From NCBI RefSeq assembly GCF_049933045.1, contig NZ_CP187926.1, positions 806,001-870,000 on the forward strand: 64,000 nucleotides of DNA, read 5' to 3'. Below the pieces are notes generated by a model that made no database searches, had not been told where the DNA came from, and worked only from the letters and a program-made list of their open reading frames with translations. Each line of letters starts with the position of its first letter. Within the stretch, counting starts at the first letter, position 1. Of the stretch, positions 1 to 8,406 are shown piece after piece. This stretch comes from Pseudocolwellia sp049933045. GTDB taxonomy: Bacteria; Pseudomonadota; Gammaproteobacteria; Enterobacterales; Alteromonadaceae. Made by a program: the position numbers and the translations under genes.

Positions 1-320
1 TGAATTGCTCTTTTTCTTTTTTAGTTGCAGAGCGAGAATGCTCTACTTCATGTGCCGCTATTTTAGCTTCTAGTTGATCTTTAATAACAGGAGCTGGAAG
101 AATCTTTTTCTTCTTTTCTAGCACATAATAAAAAATTCTTGTTTACACCATGAACAATAGTATCGCCATGTTTACCAAGCGCGTTTACCCAACCAAAATG
201 TGATTGTTCAGTAGAGGCGCAGGGTGTAAATAAATGCTCAGAAAGTTGTGTTTCAATATCTTGCTCAGACAATTCAAAAGGGCGCGTGAAAGCAAAGAAA
301 TAAAGGTTTTTAAACCACAT
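1..320 (-). pseudogene. rdgC: rdgC, 5' part, apparent frameshift, runs off left edge
   Basis: RdgC is a ring-shaped DNA-binding protein associated with the nucleoid that limits RecA filament formation. The N-terminus beginning MWFKNLYFFAF, followed by LFTPC, FGWV and LLCARKEEK, matches the start of the RdgC family as I know it from E. coli. The open frame stops after CARKEEKDSSSSCY. If one base near position 104 is skipped, the reading continues in another frame as ILPAPVIKDQLEAKI and then AAHEVEHSRSATKKEKEQF, which is what the family shows next. So this is either a recent single-base insertion or a sequencing error in an A-rich run. Identity as RdgC is secure. Whether the gene is dead cannot be decided here, because the rest lies outside the window. 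Confidence 0.82.
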
Positions 321-386
321 TGATAATAATCCTGCCCCATATTTATAGGGATGTTGATTGAAGAAAGTGCGTAATAATAGCTTAAT

Positions 387-422
387 TCATTGAGTTTATC
401 ATTGAGTTTATCATTGAGTTAA
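387..422. repeat. 12-bp tandem repeat, three copies
   Basis: Three consecutive copies of TCATTGAGTTTA (the last ends TTAA) lie in the AT-rich gap upstream of rdgC. The array is short and has no evident function. It could be a slippage-prone spacer in the rdgC promoter region. Confidence 0.7.
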
Positions 423-674
423 TTATTGAAAAGTCATTTAAAGTGTTTCTTGTTGTTTTATTTTTATTTAGTAATTTTTCAAAGCTATATTTATAGCGGG
501 TTTAACAAGCAATAATATTTATATAGACGTATGACGGTTTTAAAAAGCTAATTAAAAAGATCTTTAATACGAGGGAAATATTTATTTTAATTGAAAATAA
601 TCTTACATAAAACTGACTTACTCTCAAACTAAGCTAAAGCTGCTGTGAACATTTATTATTCTTTGAATGAATAT

Positions 675-1048
675 TAGGGTCTGTTGACCTTCGAGGTTGT
701 TTTTACAGCAAGGTGTTTGCTATTTAGAAAAGGCAGAGTATGTGACGTGTAGCTGGCTACTCGAACAGACGATAACGCCCTGTCTATCCAAAGTTAGGAA
801 TTTCAAACACATGCTGCCCTTTGGGTTCATTTAAAACGAATTTACTCATTGCTGCCTACATGGAGTCCGTACTTGGGTTATGTTGGAACGTATAACCCGT
901 GTTCGCTTTTTTAATACGACTACATGGATGCAGAAGGTAGGGCGACTCAGGAGACAAAGCCGAGAATAACTATTAGACAAAGCTCACATCGCGATTAAAT
1001 CCGTTTTAAAATGAATAAAATTTAACCTTGAAAGATCAATAGGCCCTA
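675..1048. mobile_element. MITE-like non-coding element with imperfect terminal inverted repeats
   Basis: The segment starts with TAGGGTCTGTTGACCTTC and ends with the inverted, slightly diverged version, which read from the other strand is TAGGGCCTATTGATCTTTC. The termini match over about 24 bases with one single-base gap. The 374-bp interior has no convincing reading frame and contains small hairpins, including GGGTTAT paired with ATAACCC near 886-909. It also has two CTACATGGA boxes resembling the hairpin in the 363-bp repeats at 55.3 and 58.5 kb. I infer a non-autonomous transposable element. The rest of the 321-1312 gap holds only the 12-bp array and the porin promoter region. Confidence 0.6.
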
Positions 1049-1230
1049 GTTTGATTTAACTAAAAGATGTTTTGTCTCAATAGATAAATAGTAAAGACGA
1101 TAATTATCGCTAATCAATAAGTTAGTCTATGTTTATAAGTGTATTTTTTCTTAAATTAGTCATAAAAAAGACATGCTTTTGACATATAATTTTAACTCTA
1201 ATGTAATAAAAGTTTAAGATTTATGACGCA

Positions 1231-1248
1231 TTGTAATAAAATTGTCAT
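1231..1248 (+). promoter_or_regulatory. Pho box upstream of porin gene
   Basis: TTGTAATAAAATTGTCAT agrees with the Pho-box consensus (two CTGTCAT-like 7-mers separated by 4 bases) at 15 of 18 positions. It lies 65 bases before the porin start, the right place for a PhoB activator site replacing a -35 element. The next genes are phoB, phoR and pstS, so PhoB control of the porin is a strong inference. Confidence 0.7.
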
Positions 1249-1312
1249 ATATGATCGGCAAAATGTGCCGCATTAAACAACTTCAAATCAAATATTAAAT
1301 TTAAGGCACAAC

Positions 1313-2233
1313 ATGAAATTTACTAAAAATATACTTGCCATTACTGTTTTATCTTCTTTATCAATTTCAGCATTTGCTGCAGACGTTACCTTATATGGTA
1401 AAGCTAACCTTACTGTTCAATCATCAGATGATGGTGAAGGTTCTTATACTGAAGTAAAAAGTAATGCATCGCGCATTGGTCTTAAAGGTACTCATGCATT
1501 AGAAGATGGCCTTGAAGTTGTTTACAAAGCTGAATTTCAAGTTGATCTTGATGGCGACAGTGACGATAACATTACTAGCCGTAACCAATACATAGGTTTA
1601 CGTGGTGCTTTTGGTGAAGTGTTAGTAGGTAAAAACGATACTGTTTTAAAACAATCTCAAGGTAAAGCTGATCTATTTAGTGATTTAAATGGCGATATTA
1701 AAAGTCTTTTTGAAGGTGAAAATCGTTTATCTGACACAATCACTTATAAGTCGCCTAAATTCTCAGGCATTCAATTAGGTGTTACTTACATCGCAGAAGA
1801 CAGTGTTGATGGCGAAAGTGGTGTGTCTGTGTCAGCTGTATATGGTGATGCTAAACTTAAAAAATCTGATATTTACGCTTCATTAGCAGTTGATTCTGAA
1901 GTTGATGGCTATGACGTAATACGTGCAACGGTACAAGGTAAGGTAGCAGACTTTACATTAGGCGCTATGTTACAAACACAAGAAAACATTGACGGTACTG
2001 AAGAGATGGACGGCGTAATGCTATCGGCTAAGTACACTGTAAATAAAATGACATATAAAGGTCAGTTCCAAGCAGCAAATTACAAAGATGGTGATGATCA
2101 AACAGGCATCACTGTAGGTGTTGATTATAAATTAGCTAAAAGTACCAAGCTATTTGCTTTCTATACTAATTTTGATTTAGACACTCAAGAAGATAAAGAA
2201 TACTTAGGTGTAGGCGTTGAATATAACTTCTAA
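1313..2233 (+). CDS. Outer-membrane porin, phosphate-starvation type
   Basis: This is a 306-residue trimeric-porin-family beta-barrel (Gram-negative porin, OmpC/OmpU/PhoE-like). It should form a diffusion channel in the outer membrane. Residues 1-22 are a signal peptide cut after SAFA. The mature part begins ADVTLYGKANL, the usual first strand of this family. A loop-like region around LFSDLNGDIKSLFEGENR probably corresponds to the constriction loop, and the protein ends in aromatic F (VEYNF), the C-terminal signal for BAM-dependent insertion. The length is slightly short for the family. A Pho box precedes it and phoBR-pstS follow, so by analogy with E. coli PhoE it probably increases anion and phosphate uptake when phosphate is scarce. 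Substrate preference is inferred, not visible. It has its own terminator. Confidence 0.9.
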   Translation: MKFTKNILAITVLSSLSISAFAADVTLYGKANLTVQSSDDGEGSYTEVKSNASRIGLKGTHALEDGLEVVYKAEFQVDLDGDSDDNITSRNQYIGLRGAFGEVLVGKNDTVLKQSQGKADLFSDLNGDIKSLFEGENRLSDTITYKSPKFSGIQLGVTYIAEDSVDGESGVSVSAVYGDAKLKKSDIYASLAVDSEVDGYDVIRATVQGKVADFTLGAMLQTQENIDGTEEMDGVMLSAKYTVNKMTYKGQFQAANYKDGDDQTGITVGVDYKLAKSTKLFAFYTNFDLDTQEDKEYLGVGVEYNF

Positions 2234-2256
2234 GTAAATTGTCTTTTGTATACCTT

Positions 2257-2285
2257 AAAAAACCGTATTTATTACGGTTTTTTTA
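2257..2285 (+). terminator. Rho-independent terminator of porin gene
   Basis: An 11-bp stem (AAAAAACCGTA / TACGGTTTTTT) with a 5-base loop runs into a T tract 24 bases after the porin stop. Confidence 0.85.
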
Positions 2286-2309
2286 TATCTATACGCATTA
2301 CTATTTAAT

Positions 2310-2480
2310 ATGCAGGCTTCAGAGTGGTTGAGCGATTTCAATTCAAGGCGCTATGATTTAATAATGGTTACTCTCTTATCAATCAAAGCACAGCTTTTTT
2401 TGCTCCAGGCAAAAGCTAAGTACTTGTATCCATGCAAGCAACGACGAAGTGATATTGCTCAAACACTTCTCCGATGGGCT
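2310..2480. other. Gap between porin and phoB: degenerate repeat-like segment with hairpins
   Basis: No reading frame here looks coding. The segment holds a hairpin AGCTTTT...AAAAGCT (2392-2417) and CTTGTATCCATGCAAG (2423-2438). The latter is laid out like the CCTACATCCATGTAGG hairpins of the 363-bp repeats at 55.3 and 58.5 kb, and it is preceded by a similar GGTTACTCTC stretch. It may be a decayed relative of that repeat family. From 2480 to the Pho box at 2671 I see nothing recognisable. Confidence 0.35.
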
Positions 2481-2670
2481 TAAAGTTCATTTATACTGTG
2501 TTGTTAAATGAAAGAATAAAAATACTAATTCTTTGCTGTATGAACACATATTACGTTTGAAGCGTTAAACCTGTGTCTAAATGAGTTTTAAGTCCTGCAC
2601 TTTGAGTAGTAATGGGTATAAATGATAGTGATATAAAGACCATCTTGATATTATGTATTTAATATCGGCT

Positions 2671-2688
2671 TTGTCATAAAAGTGTCAC
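2671..2688 (+). promoter_or_regulatory. Pho box upstream of phoB
   Basis: TTGTCATAAAAGTGTCAC matches the Pho-box consensus at 15 of 18 positions. It sits 111 bases before the phoB start, consistent with the known autoregulation of phoBR operons. Confidence 0.75.
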
Positions 2689-2799
2689 CTAAATTTAGCA
2701 CAATAAACATATACATATTTTACTCGTCTATAGTAATAGCCAGATGAGTAAATTCAACATGGTTATATTGACCGCTTTTTGAAACATAGCAGGAATTTT

Positions 2800-3495
2800 A
2801 TGAGCAGACGTATTTTAGTTGTTGAAGACGAAACGCCAATCAGAGATATGATTACTTTTGTTTTAGAACAAAATGGATTTAATGTTGTTGAGGCTGAAGA
2901 CTTTGAACAAGCAGCAAAGAAAGTTGTAGAACCTTACCCAGATTTAATTTTATTAGATTGGATGCTACCTGGCGGTACGGGAGTTAAATTAGCTAAATCT
3001 TTGAAGCAAAATGAATACACCCGAAATATTCCGATTATTATGTTAACGGCTAGAGGTGATGAAGAAGATAAAGTTAAAGGTTTTGAAGCTGGCGTAGATG
3101 ATTACGTTACTAAACCTTTTTCACCTAAAGAGCTTATTGCTCGTATTAAAGCCGTTATTCGCAGAGTTTCGCCAACTTCTTTAGAAGAAGAAATTGAATT
3201 TCATGGTATGAAGTTAGATCCTGTTTCACACCGTGTATCTATTAATGATAGTAATTTAGATTTAGGCCCTACGGAATTTCGCTTACTGCATTTCTTTATG
3301 ACTCACACTGAACGTGTATATAGCCGCGAACAGCTATTAGATAATGTTTGGGGAACCAATGTTTATGTTGAAGATAGAACGGTAGATGTTCATATTCGAC
3401 GTTTACGCAAAGCTATTTCTGGTCAAGGTCATGAAAACTTCATTCAAACGGTTCGTGGTTCAGGCTACCGTTTTTCAGGAAAATTATCGTCTTAA
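2800..3495 (+). CDS. phoB: Phosphate regulon response regulator PhoB
   Basis: An OmpR-family response regulator of 231 residues (E. coli PhoB is 229). It activates phosphate-starvation genes by binding Pho boxes. The receiver domain is residues 1-120, with an acidic pocket at E9-D10 and phospho-acceptor D53 in LILLDWML; TARGDEEDKV and VTKPF are the usual later receiver motifs. The C-terminal winged helix includes LGPTEFRLLHFFM and RTVDVHIRRLRKAI. I place the start at the ATG giving MSRRILVVEDE, as in the family, preceded by AGCAGGA. An in-frame TTG 21 bases upstream would give a less likely longer N-terminus. phoR follows after 3 bases, so the two are co-transcribed and autoregulated through the upstream Pho box. 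Confidence 0.96.
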   Translation: MSRRILVVEDETPIRDMITFVLEQNGFNVVEAEDFEQAAKKVVEPYPDLILLDWMLPGGTGVKLAKSLKQNEYTRNIPIIMLTARGDEEDKVKGFEAGVDDYVTKPFSPKELIARIKAVIRRVSPTSLEEEIEFHGMKLDPVSHRVSINDSNLDLGPTEFRLLHFFMTHTERVYSREQLLDNVWGTNVYVEDRTVDVHIRRLRKAISGQGHENFIQTVRGSGYRFSGKLSS

Positions 3496-3498
3496 ACT

Positions 3499-4806
3499 AT
3501 GAATTTTAAATTAATTATTCGTACGCTATTTCTCAAGTTAGGTACTTGGCTCTCACTGAGCATATTTGTGGGTTATTTGTTAGATAGCGTTTGGGCTGTG
3601 TTAGCCTTATGTAGCCTTGTTGTTATTGCTTGGCATTATCGACATTTGTACGAATTTATTAATTGGATATGGCAAAGCAAAGCGATTTCTCCACCTCAAG
3701 CTGAAGGTGTTTGGGGAGAGATATACAATGGCTTATATCGCCAAATAAAAAAACAACGTCAAAAACAAAAGAACTTAAACGATAAGCTACGCCAATTCAG
3801 AGATGGGGCAGAAGCTTTACCTGATGCTGCATTAGTTTTATCTAAAGACTTCATTATTCAATGGGGTAATAAAAAAGCCCAAAAGTTATTAGGTGTTCGT
3901 ACGTCGGGCGATGTTGGTCAACGTATCGATAACCTCATTCGATTTCCTATCTTTTCTAAATACCTAGAAGCTCAGAACTGGGAAACACCTTGTCATATCG
4001 TTTCACCAGTAAATAATGAGGTTCATTTAGAGCTCAGGTTTATGGCTTATGGTACCGATCACTTCTTATTTATCGCCCGTGATGTCAGTAAAATTCGCCG
4101 CTTAGAAGAAATGCGTCGTGACTTTGTTGCCAATGTATCTCATGAACTTAAAACACCTTTAACCGTGGTTCGTGGTTACATTGAAATGATACAAATGGAA
4201 GAAGATGCGTTTAATCCTTATTGGAAGAAAACATTTTCGACTATCGAATCCCAAGTCTCTCGCATGGATAGATTAGTTGAGCAGCTACTCGTATTGTCTA
4301 AAACCGAAATAAATGTAGATAACCAAGCGCAAAATCTTGTGAATGTGCCTGAGCTTATTGAAGATTTAGTTGAAGATTCACAGTGGTTAAATCAAGAAAG
4401 TAAGCACACCATCACAATAGATATTGATCAAAGCATTGGCCTGTTAGGTTTTGAAACTGAACTAAAAAGTGCATTTTCTAACTTATTATCTAATGCCATT
4501 GCTTATACAAATTTAAACGGCAACATTCATGTAACGTGGAAAAAACACGGCAACAAAATGATGTACAGTGTTAAGGATGATGGACCTGGTATTGGCCAGC
4601 AGCATATTGCTCGATTAACCGAACGATTTTATCGTATAGATAAATCTAGATCTCGTGATACGGGTGGTTCAGGATTAGGGTTAGCGATAGTTAAGCATGT
4701 ATTAAATCATCATCATGCAGAACTAAAAGTTGAAAGTGTATTAGGCAAAGGCAGCGAATTTATTATTATATTTGAAGCAAAGAGTTTAGTGGTTTTAACA
4801 AAATAA
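3499..4806 (+). CDS. phoR: Phosphate regulon sensor histidine kinase PhoR
   Basis: A 435-residue membrane histidine kinase, close to the 431 of E. coli PhoR, that phosphorylates PhoB when phosphate is limiting. Residues about 7-45 form two closely spaced membrane segments with hardly any periplasmic loop, typical of PhoR. A PAS-like domain spans about 100-195. The dimerisation/phospho-acceptor helix carries H215 in VSHELKTPLT. The ATP-binding domain shows the N box (NLLSNAIAYT), DDGPGIG and GGSGLGLAI. It is the second gene of the phoBR operon and is followed by a strong terminator. The lack of a sensing domain agrees with the known model in which PhoR is controlled by the Pst transporter and PhoU, which lie elsewhere apart from the nearby pstS. 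Confidence 0.95.
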   Translation: MNFKLIIRTLFLKLGTWLSLSIFVGYLLDSVWAVLALCSLVVIAWHYRHLYEFINWIWQSKAISPPQAEGVWGEIYNGLYRQIKKQRQKQKNLNDKLRQFRDGAEALPDAALVLSKDFIIQWGNKKAQKLLGVRTSGDVGQRIDNLIRFPIFSKYLEAQNWETPCHIVSPVNNEVHLELRFMAYGTDHFLFIARDVSKIRRLEEMRRDFVANVSHELKTPLTVVRGYIEMIQMEEDAFNPYWKKTFSTIESQVSRMDRLVEQLLVLSKTEINVDNQAQNLVNVPELIEDLVEDSQWLNQESKHTITIDIDQSIGLLGFETELKSAFSNLLSNAIAYTNLNGNIHVTWKKHGNKMMYSVKDDGPGIGQQHIARLTERFYRIDKSRSRDTGGSGLGLAIVKHVLNHHHAELKVESVLGKGSEFIIIFEAKSLVVLTK

Positions 4807-4835
4807 CTCGGGTGTTATACATTTCAGATACTCAT

Positions 4836-4863
4836 AGTCGCTACTTTCAATAGCGACTTTTTT
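4836..4863 (+). terminator. Rho-independent terminator of phoBR
   Basis: Perfect 8-bp stem AGTCGCTA / TAGCGACT, 7-base loop, then a run of T. It separates phoBR from pstS. Confidence 0.85.
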
Positions 4864-4978
4864 ATCTCTGAATCTCTATTTTGTTATTTTTTACTTACCG
4901 TAACTTTTATATTGTTTTTATATTCACTTAAAATCTAATCTTTTTCCAAATTACATTTTTATTTCTTTTTTATTTCAC

Positions 4979-5018
4979 CTGTCATCTAACTGTCACATAT
5001 CTCCCATATAATTTTCAT
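4979..5018 (+). promoter_or_regulatory. Tandem Pho boxes upstream of pstS
   Basis: CTGTCATCTAACTGTCAC (4979-4996) is a near-perfect Pho box. A second, weaker one, CTCCCATATAATTTTCAT (5001-5018, about 14 of 18), starts exactly 22 bases later, two 11-bp PhoB half-site units, so both would lie on the same DNA face. A plausible -10, TATACA, is at 5027-5032. Confidence 0.85.
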
Positions 5019-5078
5019 ATTGCGTTTATACAGTAGATCGCAACCAACTATATATAACTATTTACGTCGGAGAATGAC

Positions 5079-6044
5079 ATGGGTTTTAAACGTGCTTTAA
5101 GCATCTTAAGTTTTACAAGTTTAGTAAGTCTTTCAACTTTAGCGGTTGATAATAATTTACCAGAATACAAAAAAGTAAGTGGCGTTTCAGGAACACTATC
5201 ATCAGTAGGTTCAGACACTTTAGCTAACATGATGACATTTTGGGCTGAAGAATTTAAACGCACTTACCCGAATGTAAATGTACAAATTCAAGCGGCAGGT
5301 TCTTCTACTGCTCCACCAGCTTTAACTGAAGCAACTTCAAACTTAGGTCCAATGAGCCGTAAGATGAAGTCGAGAGAGATTGAAGCTTTTGAAAAAAGAT
5401 ATGGTTATAAGCCTACCGCTGTTCGTGTAGCGATTGATGCTTTAGCGGTATTTGTTCATAAAGATAACCCAATTAAAGGTCTTCGTATTGACCAATTAGA
5501 TGCAATATTTTCTAACAACAGAAAATGTGGCGCAGATAAGAATGTTGATCGCTGGGGTGACTTAGGTTTAACTGGCGCTTGGGAAGGTAAAGACGTTCAA
5601 TTATACGGTCGTAATTCAGTATCAGGTACTTACGGTTACTTTAAAAAGAAAGCGCTTTGTAAAGGCGATTTCAAAAATACAGTAAACGAGCAACCAGGTT
5701 CAGCTTCAGTAGTGCAATCTGTATCAGCTTCTTTAAACGGTATCGGTTATTCAGGTATTGGTTATAAAACGTCTGGTGTACGTGCATTACCTTTAGCTAA
5801 AAAAGGCGATAACTTTGTAGAAGCTAACATGGAAAATGCTGTGAATAACAAGTACCCGTTATCACGTTACTTATATGTTTACGTAAACAAGCATCCTAAC
5901 AAGCCTTTATCTCCTATGGATGCTGAATTCTTGAAGATGGTTTTATCTAAATCAGGTCAAAAGATTGTTGAGAAAGATGGGTACATTCCATTACCAGCAA
6001 AAATTGTTGGAAAAGAATTTAAAAAGTTAGGCTTTAACTTATAA
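5079..6044 (+). CDS. pstS: PstS-family periplasmic phosphate-binding protein
   Basis: A 321-residue secreted solute-binding protein of the PstS family, which delivers phosphate to the PstCAB ABC transporter. Residues 1-22 are a signal peptide. The mature part has SVGSDTLANMM and AAGSSTAPPAL, the phosphate-contacting loops, then NSVSGTYGYF, which contains the conserved SGT-type binding loop. The start is supported by a CGGAGA ribosome site. Tandem Pho boxes precede it, and a strong terminator follows at once. No pstC, pstA, pstB or phoU follows, so this gene is transcribed alone and the membrane and ATPase parts must be elsewhere, or it is an extra high-affinity scavenging copy. Confidence is high for the family, lower for whether it is the principal PstS. 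Confidence 0.92.
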   Translation: MGFKRALSILSFTSLVSLSTLAVDNNLPEYKKVSGVSGTLSSVGSDTLANMMTFWAEEFKRTYPNVNVQIQAAGSSTAPPALTEATSNLGPMSRKMKSREIEAFEKRYGYKPTAVRVAIDALAVFVHKDNPIKGLRIDQLDAIFSNNRKCGADKNVDRWGDLGLTGAWEGKDVQLYGRNSVSGTYGYFKKKALCKGDFKNTVNEQPGSASVVQSVSASLNGIGYSGIGYKTSGVRALPLAKKGDNFVEANMENAVNNKYPLSRYLYVYVNKHPNKPLSPMDAEFLKMVLSKSGQKIVEKDGYIPLPAKIVGKEFKKLGFNL

Positions 6045-6072
6045 TTCTACCTGTTAAATAACTAGCTTATAT

Positions 6073-6104
6073 AACTCATACTCCGAAAGGGGTATGAGTT
6101 TTTT
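6073..6104 (+). terminator. Rho-independent terminator of pstS
   Basis: A 12-bp stem, AACTCATACTCC / GGGGTATGAGTT (one imperfect pair), around a GAAA tetraloop and followed by T residues. Very strong. Confidence 0.9.
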
Positions 6105-6226
6105 GTATTTACCGCCCAACATTTATTCTCTTCAGTCGTTAAGTAAACTGTTTCTATACATCATGGCTTTAGTTATTATAGCGCGCGTGATATTTATCAT
6201 GCGGTTGATAACTTAAGGATGAACAA

Positions 6227-7090
6227 ATGAATTTTCAAAAATTAAATATTCCAGTAAAAACTATTATAACGATAGCAGCGTGTTTAGTGTCGCTAATGGG
6301 ATCTATTTATACAGTGAATGAAGGACACATTGGTATAGTAAAACGCTTCAGCGAAGCTAAAGAACAAGTAAACCCAGGACTACATTTTAAAGTACCTTTT
6401 ATTGATAGTGTTGAAGAAATAGAAGTTAGAACACGTAAAAATGAAGAAAGAATGGCGTCTAGCACTAAAGAACAAATGCCTGTTACGGTTAGCGTTTCTG
6501 TTAACTGGACGGTAGATAAAACTGCAGCATTAGAGTTATTTAGACAATACGGTGGTCTTTCACAATTTGAAAGTAGAATTTTAGATCCAAGATTTAGATC
6601 GGCAACTAAAGACGTGATCCCACGCTTTGATGCTGAGAAACTTATTCAAGACAGAGCGAGCGCGATCCAAGCAATTGAAGCTAACTTAATCGAAGAGATG
6701 AAAGACTTCCCTGTAACCGTTGATAACATTCAAATTGAAAACATTCAATTACCAGCTAAGTACTTAACCTCTATTGAAACTAAGCAAACTGAAAAGAACT
6801 TAGCGGCAGCAGAAGAACATAAACTTGCCAGACAAAACTTAGAAGCACAACGAGATGTAAACACTGCCAAAGCAAAAGCTGACGGTATTAAATTAGTGGC
6901 TATCGCAGAAGCTGAATCTATTCGCATAAAAGGCTTAGCAGAAGCAGAAGCTATTACGGCAAAAGCTAAAGCGTTAGGTGATAACCCGTTAATTGTTAAG
7001 TTAACAGAAGCTCAAAACTGGGACGGTAAATTACCTTCAACCATGTTAGGTGGTCAGAATATGCCTATTTTAGACCTACGAGCTAAATGA
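6227..7090 (+). CDS. SPFH/prohibitin-family membrane protein
   Basis: A 287-residue SPFH (stomatin-prohibitin-flotillin-HflC/K) protein. One N-terminal membrane helix (residues about 13-30) is followed by VNEGHIGIVKRF, the typical start of the SPFH domain, which runs to about residue 190 with PGLHFKVPFIDSVEEI. A long charged, alanine-rich coiled coil (about 185-250) follows. Such proteins form large membrane-bound cages or scaffolds, and some hold the FtsH protease. There is no adjacent hflK or nfeD partner, which makes it a stand-alone prohibitin-like protein rather than HflC. It is a single gene between two terminators and its cellular role is unknown. Confidence 0.85.
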   Translation: MNFQKLNIPVKTIITIAACLVSLMGSIYTVNEGHIGIVKRFSEAKEQVNPGLHFKVPFIDSVEEIEVRTRKNEERMASSTKEQMPVTVSVSVNWTVDKTAALELFRQYGGLSQFESRILDPRFRSATKDVIPRFDAEKLIQDRASAIQAIEANLIEEMKDFPVTVDNIQIENIQLPAKYLTSIETKQTEKNLAAAEEHKLARQNLEAQRDVNTAKAKADGIKLVAIAEAESIRIKGLAEAEAITAKAKALGDNPLIVKLTEAQNWDGKLPSTMLGGQNMPILDLRAK

Positions 7091-7134
7091 TTTTTAAAAT
7101 GATTTTTTAAAATAACTTAGTTTAAACATAAATT

Positions 7135-7163
7135 AAAAAAGACGCTGAGAGGCGTCTTTTTTT
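7135..7163 (+). terminator. Rho-independent terminator after SPFH gene
   Basis: GACGC / GCGTC stem flanked by A6 and T7 tracts, which extend the pairing. It is symmetrical, so it may also serve the leftward lysR-type gene. Confidence 0.8.
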
Positions 7164-7278
7164 ATACGTAAATTCGTAGAAAAAGCGAAAAATAATAACA
7201 ACGCTTTAAAATTTCATCTTACTATGATTAAAACTGTAAGCTGATTGTAGATTGATAATACGCAATGTTATCTTATTT

Positions 7279-8184
7279 TTAATTTCCGACTTTTATTCTT
7301 TCAACTAAAAAATCCACGGCGGCTTTTACTTTAGGTACTAAATAACGTTGTTTTTGATACAACAAATAAACGGCAAAATTAGAACTTTGAGTGATGGCTA
7401 ACTCATGTTCAAACTTAAGTTCTTGTAACTTGCCTGATTCTAGAAGTGAAGCTAACGCCCATCGAGTAGACATAAAAATACCTTCTCCATTGCAGGCTTT
7501 TCTTGCTAGCCAAGGTCCGTTATTTGAAATAGCTACGGCGGGTCCTGATACATCATGCCATTGGCCATCTACGTTACATAACCAAGGTGTTGCTCCTGTA
7601 GGTGTTTTGAAATAAAGACCTTTATGCTCCTTTAGTTCCATCGCATTGTTAGGCATGCCGTACTTTTCTAAATAGCTTGGTGAAGCGACAGGGATAAAGC
7701 CATTGTCCATCAATCGTATTGCTAGCACTCGTTCATTGGGTGCATAACCACCGCGAATAGCAATATCGACATCATCACGCCCAAGTGTTGATAACTCGTC
7801 GCTCAAACTAACATCTAATATAATCTCAGGATATAACTCGCTGAATTCATCTAATAAAGGCAGTAATATTTTATCACCAAAACCTACCATCGAACTTATA
7901 CGTAAACGTCCCATTGGTGTTGTTTGGTAGCTACGTACAGTCTCATTACTTTGTTCTAGTTGATTCAGTATTTGCTGTACATCTTTATAATAAATTTGTC
8001 CTACTTCTGTCAGCTTAACAATTCGGGTAGAGCGCTTTAGCAAGGTTGCTCCTAAACTCTTTTCTAAATCAGCTACGCGTCTCGACAATGATGATGGAGG
8101 TACATTAAAGACCTTAGCCGCTTTTGTGAAACTGCCTGTTTCTACAACTGTACTGAAATAGCGTATTGCGCGTAGTTGATCCAA
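7279..8184 (-). CDS. LysR-family transcriptional regulator
   Basis: A 301-residue LysR-type regulator. Residues 1-60 are a winged helix-turn-helix (MDQLRAIRYFSTVVETGSF, then AKVFNVPPSSLSRRVADLE). Residues about 90-295 are the periplasmic-binding-protein-like effector domain, with GRLRISSMVGFG at its start. The sequence resembles the large CrgA/AaeR-like branch whose members often regulate an adjacent oxidoreductase or transferase gene. It is divergent from the glutathione-transferase-like gene (222-base gap), so it probably controls that gene and the dehydrogenase behind it. The inducer is unknown. Confidence 0.9.
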   Translation of the reverse strand: MDQLRAIRYFSTVVETGSFTKAAKVFNVPPSSLSRRVADLEKSLGATLLKRSTRIVKLTEVGQIYYKDVQQILNQLEQSNETVRSYQTTPMGRLRISSMVGFGDKILLPLLDEFSELYPEIILDVSLSDELSTLGRDDVDIAIRGGYAPNERVLAIRLMDNGFIPVASPSYLEKYGMPNNAMELKEHKGLYFKTPTGATPWLCNVDGQWHDVSGPAVAISNNGPWLARKACNGEGIFMSTRWALASLLESGKLQELKFEHELAITQSSNFAVYLLYQKQRYLVPKVKAAVDFLVERIKVGN

Positions 8185-8406
8185 CTAACTTCTCCATAAA
8201 TATGTAGATGAGTTCGCTTTATTGTTGTCTTTAAAGCAATAGTGATTGGTATTTTCACCTATATATGATCATATTTAAATAGGTAATAATAGATTTAAGT
8301 TAAACATTACAGCCTAACTCTGCTGTAATGTTTTAAATACAGAAGCTTTAATTGTACTTTTGAGCAAATAAAAGCAATTTTCACGTTAATGATGGAATAC
8401 TGACTT

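Noticed and set aside
2779..2799. Earlier TTG start for phoB
   Set aside because: The extra seven residues are absent from the family and the ribosome site fits the ATG at 2800.
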